From Ravibacter sp964559125 (GTDB lineage Bacteria > Bacteroidota > Bacteroidia > Cytophagales > Spirosomataceae): DNA of 64,000 bases. The notes below the pieces were generated by a model. It had not been told where the DNA came from. It saw only the letters and a program-made list of their open reading frames with translations, and did not search any database. This document shows positions 22,638 to 32,500 of this stretch, piece by piece; position 1 is the stretch's first letter, and each line of letters opens with the position of its first letter. The stretch is taken from NCBI GenBank assembly GCA_964559125.1, contig CAZLGW010000002.1:186001-250000 (forward strand), given 5' to 3'. The translations under genes were made by a program, and so were the position numbers.

Positions 22638-25600
22638 CTATCTTAGTATTTCTAGGGCTCTGTTTATCATTTCCAATCTTTGACTTTGAACTTTTAATGC
22701 TGTCTCGGTAAGTTTTGTTGCAGGAGTACCTCCTGTTCCATTTAAAATCCTAGTAGCTAATTCCTTGTATGCTTGCAGCGCTTCTCTGGACGCCATCTCA
22801 CTTCCTCCCGACTTAAAGAATGTATTCAGCTCGGTGGAGTATGTTTTTGTGAGTGCTTGTAATTCTCCAAATTCCATCTGCCGTAATCTTCTAGCGGCCC
22901 ACATTCCCCTGCCAGTTTGCCAAAGTGAATTAGAGAGATTCGCCACTCCCTTCAACAATTTCCCACCAATAATCAGCTCCTCAAAAAAGTAGTTTGGCTG
23001 AATAGCACCACTGGGAAGGTAAGGATGAATGCGAACATAGTCTAATAAAACAGTGCCTTCCGCAATTTTTTTTAGTTCATCGTCTCCAATATCATTAAAC
23101 GCCATCCAAAATCTTCGATCTGCCACCGATCTTTTCATCTCTCTGCCAATCTGCAGATACTGCAAATATCCACCCAAAGCACCGGCAGCCCCACCCATCA
23201 ATCCACCCATCAAAGCGCCTTTGCCAATATTACCACCCGCAAACATGGTAAAAGCAGTGCCAGAGAAGGCACCCGACACAGCCCCTGCCGTAGCGTAGGC
23301 TCCTATTGAAGCTCCCAAAGTAGAAGAGGTTGCCAACATAGAACTGGCAATCGTTTCGGCCAATCCTGCAGAAACAACCCCTATTCCTGCTCCTGCTAAA
23401 ATGTAGCCTGCCATTTCCCAGCCTTTAGCCCCCTGAGATTTACCGATCTGCCAGCCGGAAATACCTCCCAAGACAGCTCCGATAGCTAAATGAACCCACT
23501 CCCCATCCGGATCGGTATACACCAACGGATTATTCCTGGCATAAGTATACCGATTATAATCCTGACTAAAAAGCGGATCAACTACATAATTATCCGGGCT
23601 CAACATCCTCCCCAACACCGGGTCATACATCCTCCCGTTCATATTAATCAGCCCGAACTGATCCAGGTGCTCATGACCGGTGTAGCCGCGATAGAGCCAT
23701 ACGGGTAAACTCGTAGCAGCCGTCGGCGGCAAAAGCTCCCAGGAGACGACATTTCTCCTCCGTCCCCAGGCATCAAAAGATTGCTCAGCCTCTATAGTGC
23801 CATTCTCGTCAGTGACGGTCAGGATCGATCCCAGATGATCGGTGCAAGTATAGTGGATTGTATGGTTACTCCCTTCGCTTTCTAGAATAGCTGCCAATCC
23901 AGCCGGGCTTGAAATATACTGGATGTACCTGGTGGTAGTGCCTGTAATGTCCTTTTCAAAACCTGCTTCAAAATAATACCGCGTATTGAGCGTGCTCCCT
24001 CCCTGCTTCAGTTCGCTTTTAACCCGGTTGTAGTCTGTCCCATAAGAGTAAGTAAGCAAATACCCATTTTCTTCCACCGTCTCCGCCTGCATAAAGGGTG
24101 TATAGGTAATATCCTGCTGTAGGGTCGGGATGGGGGCAGGGGCCGGGTTGGTCACTGAGGTTACCGCATGGATTTTGGTAGAATGATAGCTGTAGGCCCC
24201 CGCATCGGTCTTACTGGTGATATTCCCGCCTGGTGCATAAGCCGTGCTGATGGATGTCCCGCCCGACACATTGGCCCCGGTAAGGCGCTGGAGATTGTCG
24301 TAGGTAAAAGTTTCGGTTTTGTTGATAGTGGTCCTGGCATCTTTCCGGCTGGTCAAAGTGCCTTTCTGGTAATCCCAAACTAACTGGTAATCCTGTATGC
24401 CCGTAGTAGTGTAAGCGGTCGGAAAACCGTTGGCGTAGGAAATGTTGGAAGTGATGCCGCCATTGGCACGTTTGTATTCGGTTACCTGTCCCAGCCCGTT
24501 AGTAGTGCTGGTTTTATAGATAACTGTCCCGCCATGTTTAATCTCATCCAGGTAGCCGCGGGCGTTATAGGTGTTGGCAATGACCAGCCCTGAAGGATAG
24601 GACACCGTACTGATATCGCCTATGTCGTTATAGGTATAGCCGGTGGTATGGCTGCCGTTGTTGTTTTCTGTCAGCTGGGTGAGCTGCCCGAGCAGATTGT
24701 AACTATAAGAAGTGGAGGTGCCTGCAAAGCCGCTAACGGTCTTGATCCGGTTTTTGATCTCACCACTGCCGTTGGTGGTTCCATAGGTATAAGTGGTGAT
24801 GCCTTCCACACCTGTCCGGGTAGTCACCTGTCCCAGCAGGTTGTACTCAAGGGCGGTTTCGTCGCCTTTTGCCGTCTTCTGCCAGGTTAGTTGTCCCAGG
24901 GCATCGTAGCTATACTCAGTGACACCCGCATTCAGGTCGGTGAGTTTTGTCTGCCTTCCGTAGGCATCGTACTCATTGGTGGTAAGATTGACACTTCCAT
25001 TGGAAACAGTTTTGAGCCCTCCGTGGCTATAATAGGTATAGTTTAGCGTCCCGCCATTATCGGTGGCAGCAGTGAGCATACCGGCTGCATCGGTGGTTTG
25101 GGAGGTAGTGCCCGTTGGGCTTGTAGCCGTAACTGTGAGCTTGCCGCCTGAGTAGCTGTAAGTATGGGTCGTAGTGCCAAAAGCCGAATGCTGGACGCTG
25201 CCGATCCGGTTGTAATCGTCGTATGAATGGGTAACGGTGTTGTAGGTTTCCCAACTGAAGTGAGGCTCTGCAGCAATGTGCACGTTCCCTTTTGCATCGT
25301 AGCTTTGGGTTTGTATGCTCCATTGACTACTTCCAAACCCTTGGGTTTCTGTACGGATTTCCCTGCCCGACTGGTCATACCAGGTTTTGACCGTCGGTTG
25401 TCCTTCTGTCTCTGCCTGCCGGTAAAAACGCTGCTGGCCGTTAATGTCCCAGTGCAGGGTCACGTCCGAATCATATCCTTCAGGGAAGGTGGTTTTGATC
25501 AGGCGCCCCCAGGAATCATATTGGTAGGAGGTTGTACGCCCGTCTACCCCCGTAACCGTCAGTGGGCTGCCCCATTTAGGATCGTAGCTGGCCGAGCTTT

Positions 25601-28457
25601 GCTGGGTTAATTGATTAGTAGTCTGCACAGGGTATCGTCCCAGGCTGTCGTAAACTGCTCCGGTACTTCGGGGAATAATGCCGGATGCACTGACTGTAGT
25701 GGACGTCTGGTTGCCAAAGTTGTTATAACTGAAAGTAGTCGTGACGGCTTTATCTTGCTGATAGAAATCAATTTTGGAAGTCAGCTGACCGGCACCATTG
25801 TAGTCCAACCTGGTCTTGGTTTGAAACGGTGTTTCATCACTGCGGGCCTGGGTCACGGTCACCAGCGTCGGCTTGTTTGGGATGCCTGACGGGTAGGCCC
25901 CGTACTCAGTATCGGTCACACTCGTATGTATGCCCGGTATGGTAACGGTTTGTTGCGTGAGGTTGGCGTAAGCATCGTAGGATAGCCTGGTGGTGGTAGT
26001 TACCCCGGATAGCTCATCTTTTGTGCTGACCGAATCGGTTTTTACCCAGAAGCGTTTGGGGCCTGCGTTTTCCAGGACATAGCTCATCGTGTTAGAGCCA
26101 ATAGGAGAGTTGTCGGATAAGAATGTAGCCGAGCTTTTAGGGGCCAGGATGTAATAAGCGCTATTAAGCTCGCTTTCTTCTACTGACTTCATGCCCAATG
26201 AAAGGTCATGGCTTGTTACTTTTGTAAAGCCCAGCAAGCCCTTACCTGACCGGTGGAACGTCGCGCCTTCATAAGAAAACGCTTTCGTTGCACTTCCTCC
26301 TATCCCGTTATCTGTCTTGATTTCCTGTACCATAATACTGGCAGGCTGTATGGTATTGACCGGGAAGGCTACAGGTTGCGTTCCTTTGGTATAAAAATTA
26401 GTCCCTTCTACCAGGCTTTTATAGTTCCATTCAGTTACTTTTTTCAAGCCGTTCGCTACTTTATGTAGCAGGTTTTCTTTGCCATTGGCATGAAAAAGCC
26501 ACATACCCATATAGTCGCCGCTCGAAGATACCAGGTCGGTTTTCCCGTCCCCGTTAATATCGATAGGCGTTAGGCCCACTGACACCGGTGGAGGTGTGTC
26601 CCGGGAGTGTACGGTTGCGATCAGGTCAAAAAAGTAGAGCTCTTTATATGAAAAGTCATTTCCGGTACTGTAGAACACATCGTTCCCCACAAAATAGTGT
26701 ATCTGGTTGCCTTCTTCTATTGGCGATGTTATTTTCCGGTTCCACTCATAGTACAAATCAGACTTTCCGTCACCGTTGAAGTCGCCTACGATAATCTCAT
26801 TCTTGTAGTACCCGGCGGCAGGAGCGTCTGTCCACATCGGAAGGTGGTTTGTCAGTGTCAGGGATGATTGGGAAAAGTTTGTGCCGGTTGAAACCCCTTT
26901 GATCACACTTGAAAAATCTTCGTTGCCTTGAATGATATCGGTTTTCCCATCACCGTTAAAATCGCCCAATTGCAGGTCCATGCCGGAAGAAGGGAAACTC
27001 CCGGAATAGATGCGGGTGGCAACACTGCCCTCGAAGGTGAATATTTCCGTAACAGACGACCCAATCAGCATGATGTCATGCTTACCGTCCCCGTTGAAGT
27101 CCAGGACCAATATCCGGTTTGCATTTACCCAGGATGAGGGAGGAAAACTTGTAGCGCCAGGGATTGAAATGGAACCGCAGGCCCCTGTACTGGTAAAGTC
27201 TTCGCAAAGGAACACATCGTAGTTCCCAAGCGAATTCCCCAGAATGGCGATGTACTCCGAAATCCCGTCACCATTAAAATCGCCCGGATAGAAGAACTTG
27301 TTACTGGAGTGGATAAGGTTGTAATTAGGTTGGACGGTACGTGTTATCGCAGAAAAGGAGGTGCCGCCGTTCTTGCTTTCATATATCCTTACGTTATCGA
27401 GTTTGGACTGGCTGCCCGTATAGGATATATTGAGCGCTACTACGTCGTCATTCCCGTCCCCGGTGAAATCTCCCGTTATCAGGCTGTATTGATTGGGGAT
27501 TTGAATTTTGTCTATGATAGTATAGTTGGAAGGAAGCGTTTGCGTTGCGCTCAAGGTAAAGCCGCCGGTCGTCCCGTCTTTTAAGTATGATTTGAATTCG
27601 CTATAGTAGTTGATCCCGTTTTTATTTTCTTCGAATGTGGCACTCAGGACGTCATATTTGCCATCCCCGTTGAAATCTCCCGAAAATGATTGGATCCCTG
27701 ATCCGGACGGCACAACGGTATTGGTAAAAGCCCTGGTGACAGGTTGATCCCCATACTTAAAAACCGTCGGGTTCAGCCCAACCTCTCCGCCGTCACCTTC
27801 CCGCACTTCTTTCAGGTAAGAATTGGTATCGTCGTGGCCGTAAATGAGTTGATAATCCTTAACCGTTGTTCCTGCAGCTTTTACAGTGATTTTGTCGAGC
27901 AAATGTCTGCTTTGCACTTCTGATCCTCCGATGAAGATCGTACGGATATCGGAGAAGAAGCTGCCCTGACGGACTTTATAATCAAATTGTATCTCGTTAT
28001 AGGGGACATCGGTGGTGACAAGGTTGCCGGTGTAAAGGATTTTAAAAAGCCTGGGCTCTTCCCTTCCGGAAGCGGTGTACTGGTAATCAATATAATTGCC
28101 ATCCGGATAGATCACCCGGTTGAGCGCCCAGAAAACCACTGTCGAGCTGGCTTCATTCAAAAACCTTGAGTCGGCCGTCTTCCCGTATTCCATTTTGACC
28201 CCATCTTTGGTAACCACCTCAAACCACTTTAAACTTGTGGAAGGGACATCTTTTAACGTAACAGTAGCAAAGTTTTCTACTTCTGTCCCGTATTCAGAAC
28301 CGGTGCTGCTATACGTTCCGTTTTTAAGGACCAGTCGCTGACCATCGAGTGCAAAGCGGTCGTCGGCATTCAATTGTACCGGCCTGACCTGCCCGTCAAA
28401 ATACACATTCTGAGGAACGCGCGTAATGGCCGACAGGCACGACAGGTTCCAGCCCAT
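22638..28457 (-). CDS. Giant Rhs/SpvB-type polymorphic toxin, 5'-truncated
   Basis: From the first ATG 1939 residues remain, but the frame stays open to 28658 and encodes a further SpvB-type N-terminus (GAATYSIPVAIPPGTNGVVP, then YNSQSGPGIAG) with no start codon; a TAG at 28659-28661 closes it. Order: SpvB domain; FG-GAP loops (DFNGDGK types) about residues 255-640; YD/RHS repeats about 890-1500; RHS core with 'GLINMNGRMYDPVLGRMLSPDNYV' near 1605 and 'YARNNPLVYTDPDGE' near 1640; Gly/Ala-rich hydrophobic linker about 1655-1745; a variable C-terminal tip of about 190 residues, ending LEMINRALEILR, which I do not recognise. Normally such proteins are exported and release a toxic tip. Here signal peptide and promoter are missing, so it may be silent. 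Confidence 0.88.
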   Translation of the reverse strand: MGWNLSCLSAITRVPQNVYFDGQVRPVQLNADDRFALDGQRLVLKNGTYSSTGSEYGTEVENFATVTLKDVPSTSLKWFEVVTKDGVKMEYGKTADSRFLNEASSTVVFWALNRVIYPDGNYIDYQYTASGREEPRLFKILYTGNLVTTDVPYNEIQFDYKVRQGSFFSDIRTIFIGGSEVQSRHLLDKITVKAAGTTVKDYQLIYGHDDTNSYLKEVREGDGGEVGLNPTVFKYGDQPVTRAFTNTVVPSGSGIQSFSGDFNGDGKYDVLSATFEENKNGINYYSEFKSYLKDGTTGGFTLSATQTLPSNYTIIDKIQIPNQYSLITGDFTGDGNDDVVALNISYTGSQSKLDNVRIYESKNGGTSFSAITRTVQPNYNLIHSSNKFFYPGDFNGDGISEYIAILGNSLGNYDVFLCEDFTSTGACGSISIPGATSFPPSSWVNANRILVLDFNGDGKHDIMLIGSSVTEIFTFEGSVATRIYSGSFPSSGMDLQLGDFNGDGKTDIIQGNEDFSSVIKGVSTGTNFSQSSLTLTNHLPMWTDAPAAGYYKNEIIVGDFNGDGKSDLYYEWNRKITSPIEEGNQIHYFVGNDVFYSTGNDFSYKELYFFDLIATVHSRDTPPPVSVGLTPIDINGDGKTDLVSSSGDYMGMWLFHANGKENLLHKVANGLKKVTEWNYKSLVEGTNFYTKGTQPVAFPVNTIQPASIMVQEIKTDNGIGGSATKAFSYEGATFHRSGKGLLGFTKVTSHDLSLGMKSVEESELNSAYYILAPKSSATFLSDNSPIGSNTMSYVLENAGPKRFWVKTDSVSTKDELSGVTTTTRLSYDAYANLTQQTVTIPGIHTSVTDTEYGAYPSGIPNKPTLVTVTQARSDETPFQTKTRLDYNGAGQLTSKIDFYQQDKAVTTTFSYNNFGNQTSTTVSASGIIPRSTGAVYDSLGRYPVQTTNQLTQQSSASYDPKWGSPLTVTGVDGRTTSYQYDSWGRLIKTTFPEGYDSDVTLHWDINGQQRFYRQAETEGQPTVKTWYDQSGREIRTETQGFGSSQWSIQTQSYDAKGNVHIAAEPHFSWETYNTVTHSYDDYNRIGSVQHSAFGTTTHTYSYSGGKLTVTATSPTGTTSQTTDAAGMLTAATDNGGTLNYTYYSHGGLKTVSNGSVNLTTNEYDAYGRQTKLTDLNAGVTEYSYDALGQLTWQKTAKGDETALEYNLLGQVTTRTGVEGITTYTYGTTNGSGEIKNRIKTVSGFAGTSTSYSYNLLGQLTQLTENNNGSHTTGYTYNDIGDISTVSYPSGLVIANTYNARGYLDEIKHGGTVIYKTSTTNGLGQVTEYKRANGGITSNISYANGFPTAYTTTGIQDYQLVWDYQKGTLTSRKDARTTINKTETFTYDNLQRLTGANVSGGTSISTAYAPGGNITSKTDAGAYSYHSTKIHAVTSVTNPAPAPIPTLQQDITYTPFMQAETVEENGYLLTYSYGTDYNRVKSELKQGGSTLNTRYYFEAGFEKDITGTTTRYIQYISSPAGLAAILESEGSNHTIHYTCTDHLGSILTVTDENGTIEAEQSFDAWGRRRNVVSWELLPPTAATSLPVWLYRGYTGHEHLDQFGLINMNGRMYDPVLGRMLSPDNYVVDPLFSQDYNRYTYARNNPLVYTDPDGEWVHLAIGAVLGGISGWQIGKSQGAKGWEMAGYILAGAGIGVVSAGLAETIASSMLATSSTLGASIGAYATAGAVSGAFSGTAFTMFAGGNIGKGALMGGLMGGAAGALGGYLQYLQIGREMKRSVADRRFWMAFNDIGDDELKKIAEGTVLLDYVRIHPYLPSGAIQPNYFFEELIIGGKLLKGVANLSNSLWQTGRGMWAARRLRQMEFGELQALTKTYSTELNTFFKSGGSEMASREALQAYKELATRILNGTGGTPATKLTETALKVQSQRLEMINRALEILR

Positions 28458-28658
28458 ACCTGCTATGCCCGGCCCGGATTGTGAGTTATATTCAAGTGAT
28501 ACGGATGGAACAACCCCATTCGTGCCGGGCGGAATGGCAACAGGAATGGAATAAGTTGCTGCCCCCGTAGATGAAACCCCTGCTTTACCCGGCGTACTGC
28601 CTATCGGTTTGGAGATATCGATCGTAACCGCATCAAAAGTGGTCGCGGTATGCAGCGG
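28458..28658 (-). pseudogene. In-frame SpvB N-terminal coding region without a start codon
   Basis: Translation upstream of the 28457 ATG continues in frame through 67 codons with the conserved SpvB/TcaB motif, then meets TAG at 28659-28661. No ATG, GTG or TTG occurs in frame. The homology break coincides with the edge of the duplicated gene fragment at 28664, indicating a recombination junction. Confidence 0.75.
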
Positions 28659-28663
28659 CTATT

Positions 28664-28738
28664 TATCTACCAGAATCCGCACACCGGCCTGACCAGCAGA
28701 CAGGTGCCCTGATGGCAGAAAACAGGCCTGAGGAGGCA
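28664..28738 (+). repeat. Right copy of the direct repeat: scrap of the unknown secreted gene
   Basis: Similar to 20960-21030 and in the same orientation, with a 2-nt insertion that breaks the frame. It lies between the truncated 5' end of rhs and the 3' end of the LuxR-type regulator gene. It may be the leftover of a second copy of the secreted gene or a recombination scar. Confidence 0.75.
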
Positions 28739-28741
28739 GGC

Positions 28742-29410
28742 TTAAGCTGTCCGTTGACTTCTGCCGGTAAGCAGCAGTTGATAAAGCATCACGGTGTTTT
28801 GCGTGTTTGTTTTTTTCAGTATGTTCCTTTTAATCGTACTTACTGTTGATACCTGCCGGCCGGTTTTTGCTGCAATGACCGAAACACTTTCTCCTTCGGA
28901 CAACATTCTGGCCACTTCTATTTCTGTTTCTGTCAGTCCTCTCCTTCTCTTTTTGTTTGGTCTGTTAGTTGTGTCTTTTGCTTCTTCAACAGAGTTATCG
29001 AAGAAGCTTTTCAGTAGTTCATCGGGTAAAAACTCCTTTTTTCTAAGTACTGTCTTCACGCATTCTACAACCGTTGCCGGATCGTAGTCCCTGGTAAGAA
29101 ACCCCAGCGCCCCCTTTTCGAAAACCCTGGGCAGGATGGCCCTTACCAGGCCGTGATATTCCTCTTCTATCACAATCAACCCGGCCTTCGGGAACGCGCG
29201 GGCCACAGCCTCTACTTTAACCAGGAAATCCTTCGGGCTATGGCGTGCAGACAAGCTGATCATAACCAGATCGGGTCTGGACCGGGCGAGACGAGTCAAT
29301 TCTGAAAGCGAGTCGGATATATGCAGTTCTATGCCGTCAAATTCCCGACGCAACATCACCTCAAGACCGATACGGTAAATAGTTTGGCTGCATAAAATCG
29401 CTACCTTCAT
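28742..29410 (-). CDS. LuxR/NarL-type regulator with degenerate receiver domain
   Basis: A 222-residue protein: receiver-like fold (about 1-125), linker, then a LuxR-type HTH (about 155-215) with 'LTETEIEVARMLSEGESVSVIAAKTG' and 'QVSTVSTIKRNILKKTN'. The receiver lacks its phosphorylation machinery: the usual N-terminal acidic pair is Cys7-Ser8, the phospho-acceptor position is Ser52 (PDLVMISLS instead of PDLVLLDxx), and the conserved Lys region reads GFLTRD. It therefore probably acts without phosphorylation. It lies next to the rhs edge and the HTCS gene; a link to either is only positional. Confidence 0.85.
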   Translation of the reverse strand: MKVAILCSQTIYRIGLEVMLRREFDGIELHISDSLSELTRLARSRPDLVMISLSARHSPKDFLVKVEAVARAFPKAGLIVIEEEYHGLVRAILPRVFEKGALGFLTRDYDPATVVECVKTVLRKKEFLPDELLKSFFDNSVEEAKDTTNRPNKKRRRGLTETEIEVARMLSEGESVSVIAAKTGRQVSTVSTIKRNILKKTNTQNTVMLYQLLLTGRSQRTA

Positions 29411-29592
29411 TGAAACTAAGTGGTTAAATAGTTAATTACGCTACAACGGGCACGCCGACCTCTTGATGACCCTTCCGGGCATACCACGGGGAAGTTCATC
29501 GCGCAAATGTCACCAGTAATCGACATACCGGGTGGTGATTTTCTTGTCTTTTCGGGGGGGGCTGGCTTGTCTGAGGGGCAGTTGTAGCGTTA

Positions 29593-32500
29593 TCAGGCGT
29601 TTTTTCTACCCTGTTTGTTCCCTTTCTTTACGTCGCTGGGTTTTTTCTTAAAAGTTCTCGTAAATTCTTTGCTGAAATATTTACTGTCTTCAAAACCTAC
29701 CATGTTTGCCACCTCGTTCACATGATAGGATTCCGATTCAAGAATCTGCATAGCTCTTTTCATGCGGATGTTTTTGATAAACTCATTTACTGTCAGGCCG
29801 GTTAGTGCGCGCAATTTCCGGTATAGCACCGATACGCTGATCCCGATCTTAAACGCTATTTCATTGACGCCAAAGCCGGCGTCTGAAATATTTTCTACTA
29901 CGAGGTCCCTGAGCCGGGCAATAAATTCTTCGTCGGGATTATCCCCCACCAGTTCGCCGGGCTCCATCAGGATGGATCGACTGTTTTTTTCTTTCAGTGT
30001 TTCTCTCGTCCGGATCAGGTTTGCTATCTGCAGCTCCAGCACGCGGAAATCGAATGGTTTGATCAGGTACGCATCGGCGCCGGCCTGAAATCCTTCCATC
30101 ATTTGCTGCGTCGTACTCCTGGCCGACACCAGGATGATCGGGATATGCCGCGTCTGAAATTCTGATCGCAGGGTTTTGCAGACTTCGAGCCCGTTTAAGC
30201 CGGGCATCATCACGTCGCATATAATCAGATCGGGCATGTGCTCCCGGGCAAGTTCCAGGCCGTTCCGGCCATTACCTGCCTCCATTACCTGATAAACTTC
30301 CCTCAGAGTTTCGCCTGTGAAGGCACGCAGTTCATCATTGTCATCGATAAGCAGGATAGAGTATTTCTGGAGGCTTCCGGCGTCGTCCGGGCTCGCGGTG
30401 TTCTCGTCAATAACAGGATGTTTACCGGGTGGTACCGTTGGAGAAGGTTTGGCCAGGTCTGATGCCGGCAAATGGCTTCTGCCTTTCAGGAGCATTAGGC
30501 TGAAGCAGGTTTCCCCGTCCTCTGCTTCGGTCTTTTGTTTGCTGTCTACCATCAGTTTTCCCTGGTGGCGTGCAACGATTTCGTAGGAAAGGGCCAGTCC
30601 GATGCCGTACCCGGTATTGCCGGTGTTGTTCTCATACACCTGGAAGAAATTGGTAAACAGGCGGTCGATGTATTGAGGGGCTATACCCGGACCGTTGTCG
30701 CTGACTTTAATGGTCACACTGTTCAGATCCTCCATGATCCTGACCGAAATGCAGCCGTTTTCCGGGGTGAATTTGAAGGCGTTGCCCAGCAGGTTGTAAA
30801 AAACCTTCTGTATTTGCGATAGGTCAAACCATAGCATAACCGGGTGTTCGGGACCTTCCAGGCTGGCTGTAATACATTTTTGAGAGGCGAGGTGTTCGAA
30901 CGAAGTCAGGGTATTAGCGATTGTGGCCGTCACATTATACTCGCCGATCCATAACCTGGTTTGGTTGTTCTGGATCTTCCGGAAATCCAGCAGTTCGTTG
31001 ACCAGCAGCAGCAGGCGGTCAGAGTTGTTTCTGGCATACGTCAGAAATCCTCTGAGCTTATCATCGTTTGCCGATAATTCCCATGCTTTTTCTACGGGGC
31101 CGCTAATGAGCGAGAGATGGGTCCGTATCTCGTGTGAAATGTTGGTAAAAAAATCCAGTTTGGCTTGATACAGCTCATTTTCCTGCCTGACCACCCGTCT
31201 CAGCCAGAAAAACCGGCTGATGGCATACAAGATACCCGCTAGGACTAGTGTATAAAGAAGATAGGCATACCAGGTTTTCCACCATGGGGGAAGCGTTACA
31301 ATCTGCAGTTTCAGCAGTTCGGGGCTCCAGTACCCATCTCCATTGGCTGCTTTGACTATAAAAGTATAGGAGCCGGCAGGGAGGTTTGTATAGGTAGCAG
31401 ACGGGATTTTTACGTAGTTCCAGTCTTTTTCAAACCCTTCCAGCTTGTAGGCGTACTGGTTTTGATCCGATTTGAAATAGCTCAGGTGTGCAAAATCCAG
31501 GGTAAAAATATTCTGGCTGTGTTTGAATACGAGGCTTTTTTCAGTGCTGATTTCGTTTTTGAAAATCCCGGTGCTATCGGTGAGTTCTATTTTTTTATTG
31601 AATAATTTAAGCGAGCTGACAACGATCCCGGAAGGGGTGTCGTTGAGTGGTATGTTGCCGGGGTTAAAAAAGAAGGTTCCTTTATTGGTCGGGTAGAAAA
31701 AGGTTCCTTCCCGGTTACTGAAGGCTTCATCGACGCGTAACATGACATGATGGGGAAGGCCGTCCGCCTCTCCGAAATACCGGGTCGTCCTGGTATCGGG
31801 GTTAAACCTGACCAGTTGTCTCTCCGCACTCAGCCATAAAAAACCGTCCTTGTCGCTCATCATATCGGTTAGGAAAAAGTCCTGGTCAAAGTCGTGATAA
31901 GGCAAAAAGTTACGGGACGGTTCGTCCAGCAGCCAGAGACCGTAGCCGGTAATGAACCAGATCCTCCCGCGCGCATCCTCCGTAATCCTCCAGATTGTCT
32001 TCCTGATCTCATCCGGCATGGAAGTTTCGAAAGTTTCCAAAGCACCACTATCCTTTCGGAGCATGAAAACTTTCCCATTGCCCCCCAGCCAGATATTGCC
32101 CCGGGAATCCTGCGATCCGCAGCCAACCACCTTTTCAATACCGGTGGGCTGGAATTCCCTGCTACGCTTATCAAAAATAAATGCCCCAAACGACCCGAGC
32201 AACAGGAGTCTGTCGTTTTCAATCCCTAAAACCCTCCGGACGATGCCTGTTTTCCGGGTATGCTCAAGAAGCGGGTAATCATCGCGTCTGCCGGTTTTGA
32301 GGTCCAACCTGCTTAAAATAGAACTTCCCCCACACCACAGCACATCGGGTTCATCCAGGAAAAAGTGGTTGTGCCTCATCGAATGGGGCAGTAGCATCTG
32401 GTATGATCTTAAAATACTTCGATTTTTGTCAAAGATCAGTAAGCGGTCCTGGTTGGGAGAAACAGACCATATTTCGTCGTTTTTATTGATGCCATACCAT

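Noticed and set aside
22638..28457. CRISPR-like or tandem DNA repeats in the rhs gene
   Set aside because: The periodicity is protein-level (FG-GAP and YD repeats) and the DNA units are diverged.
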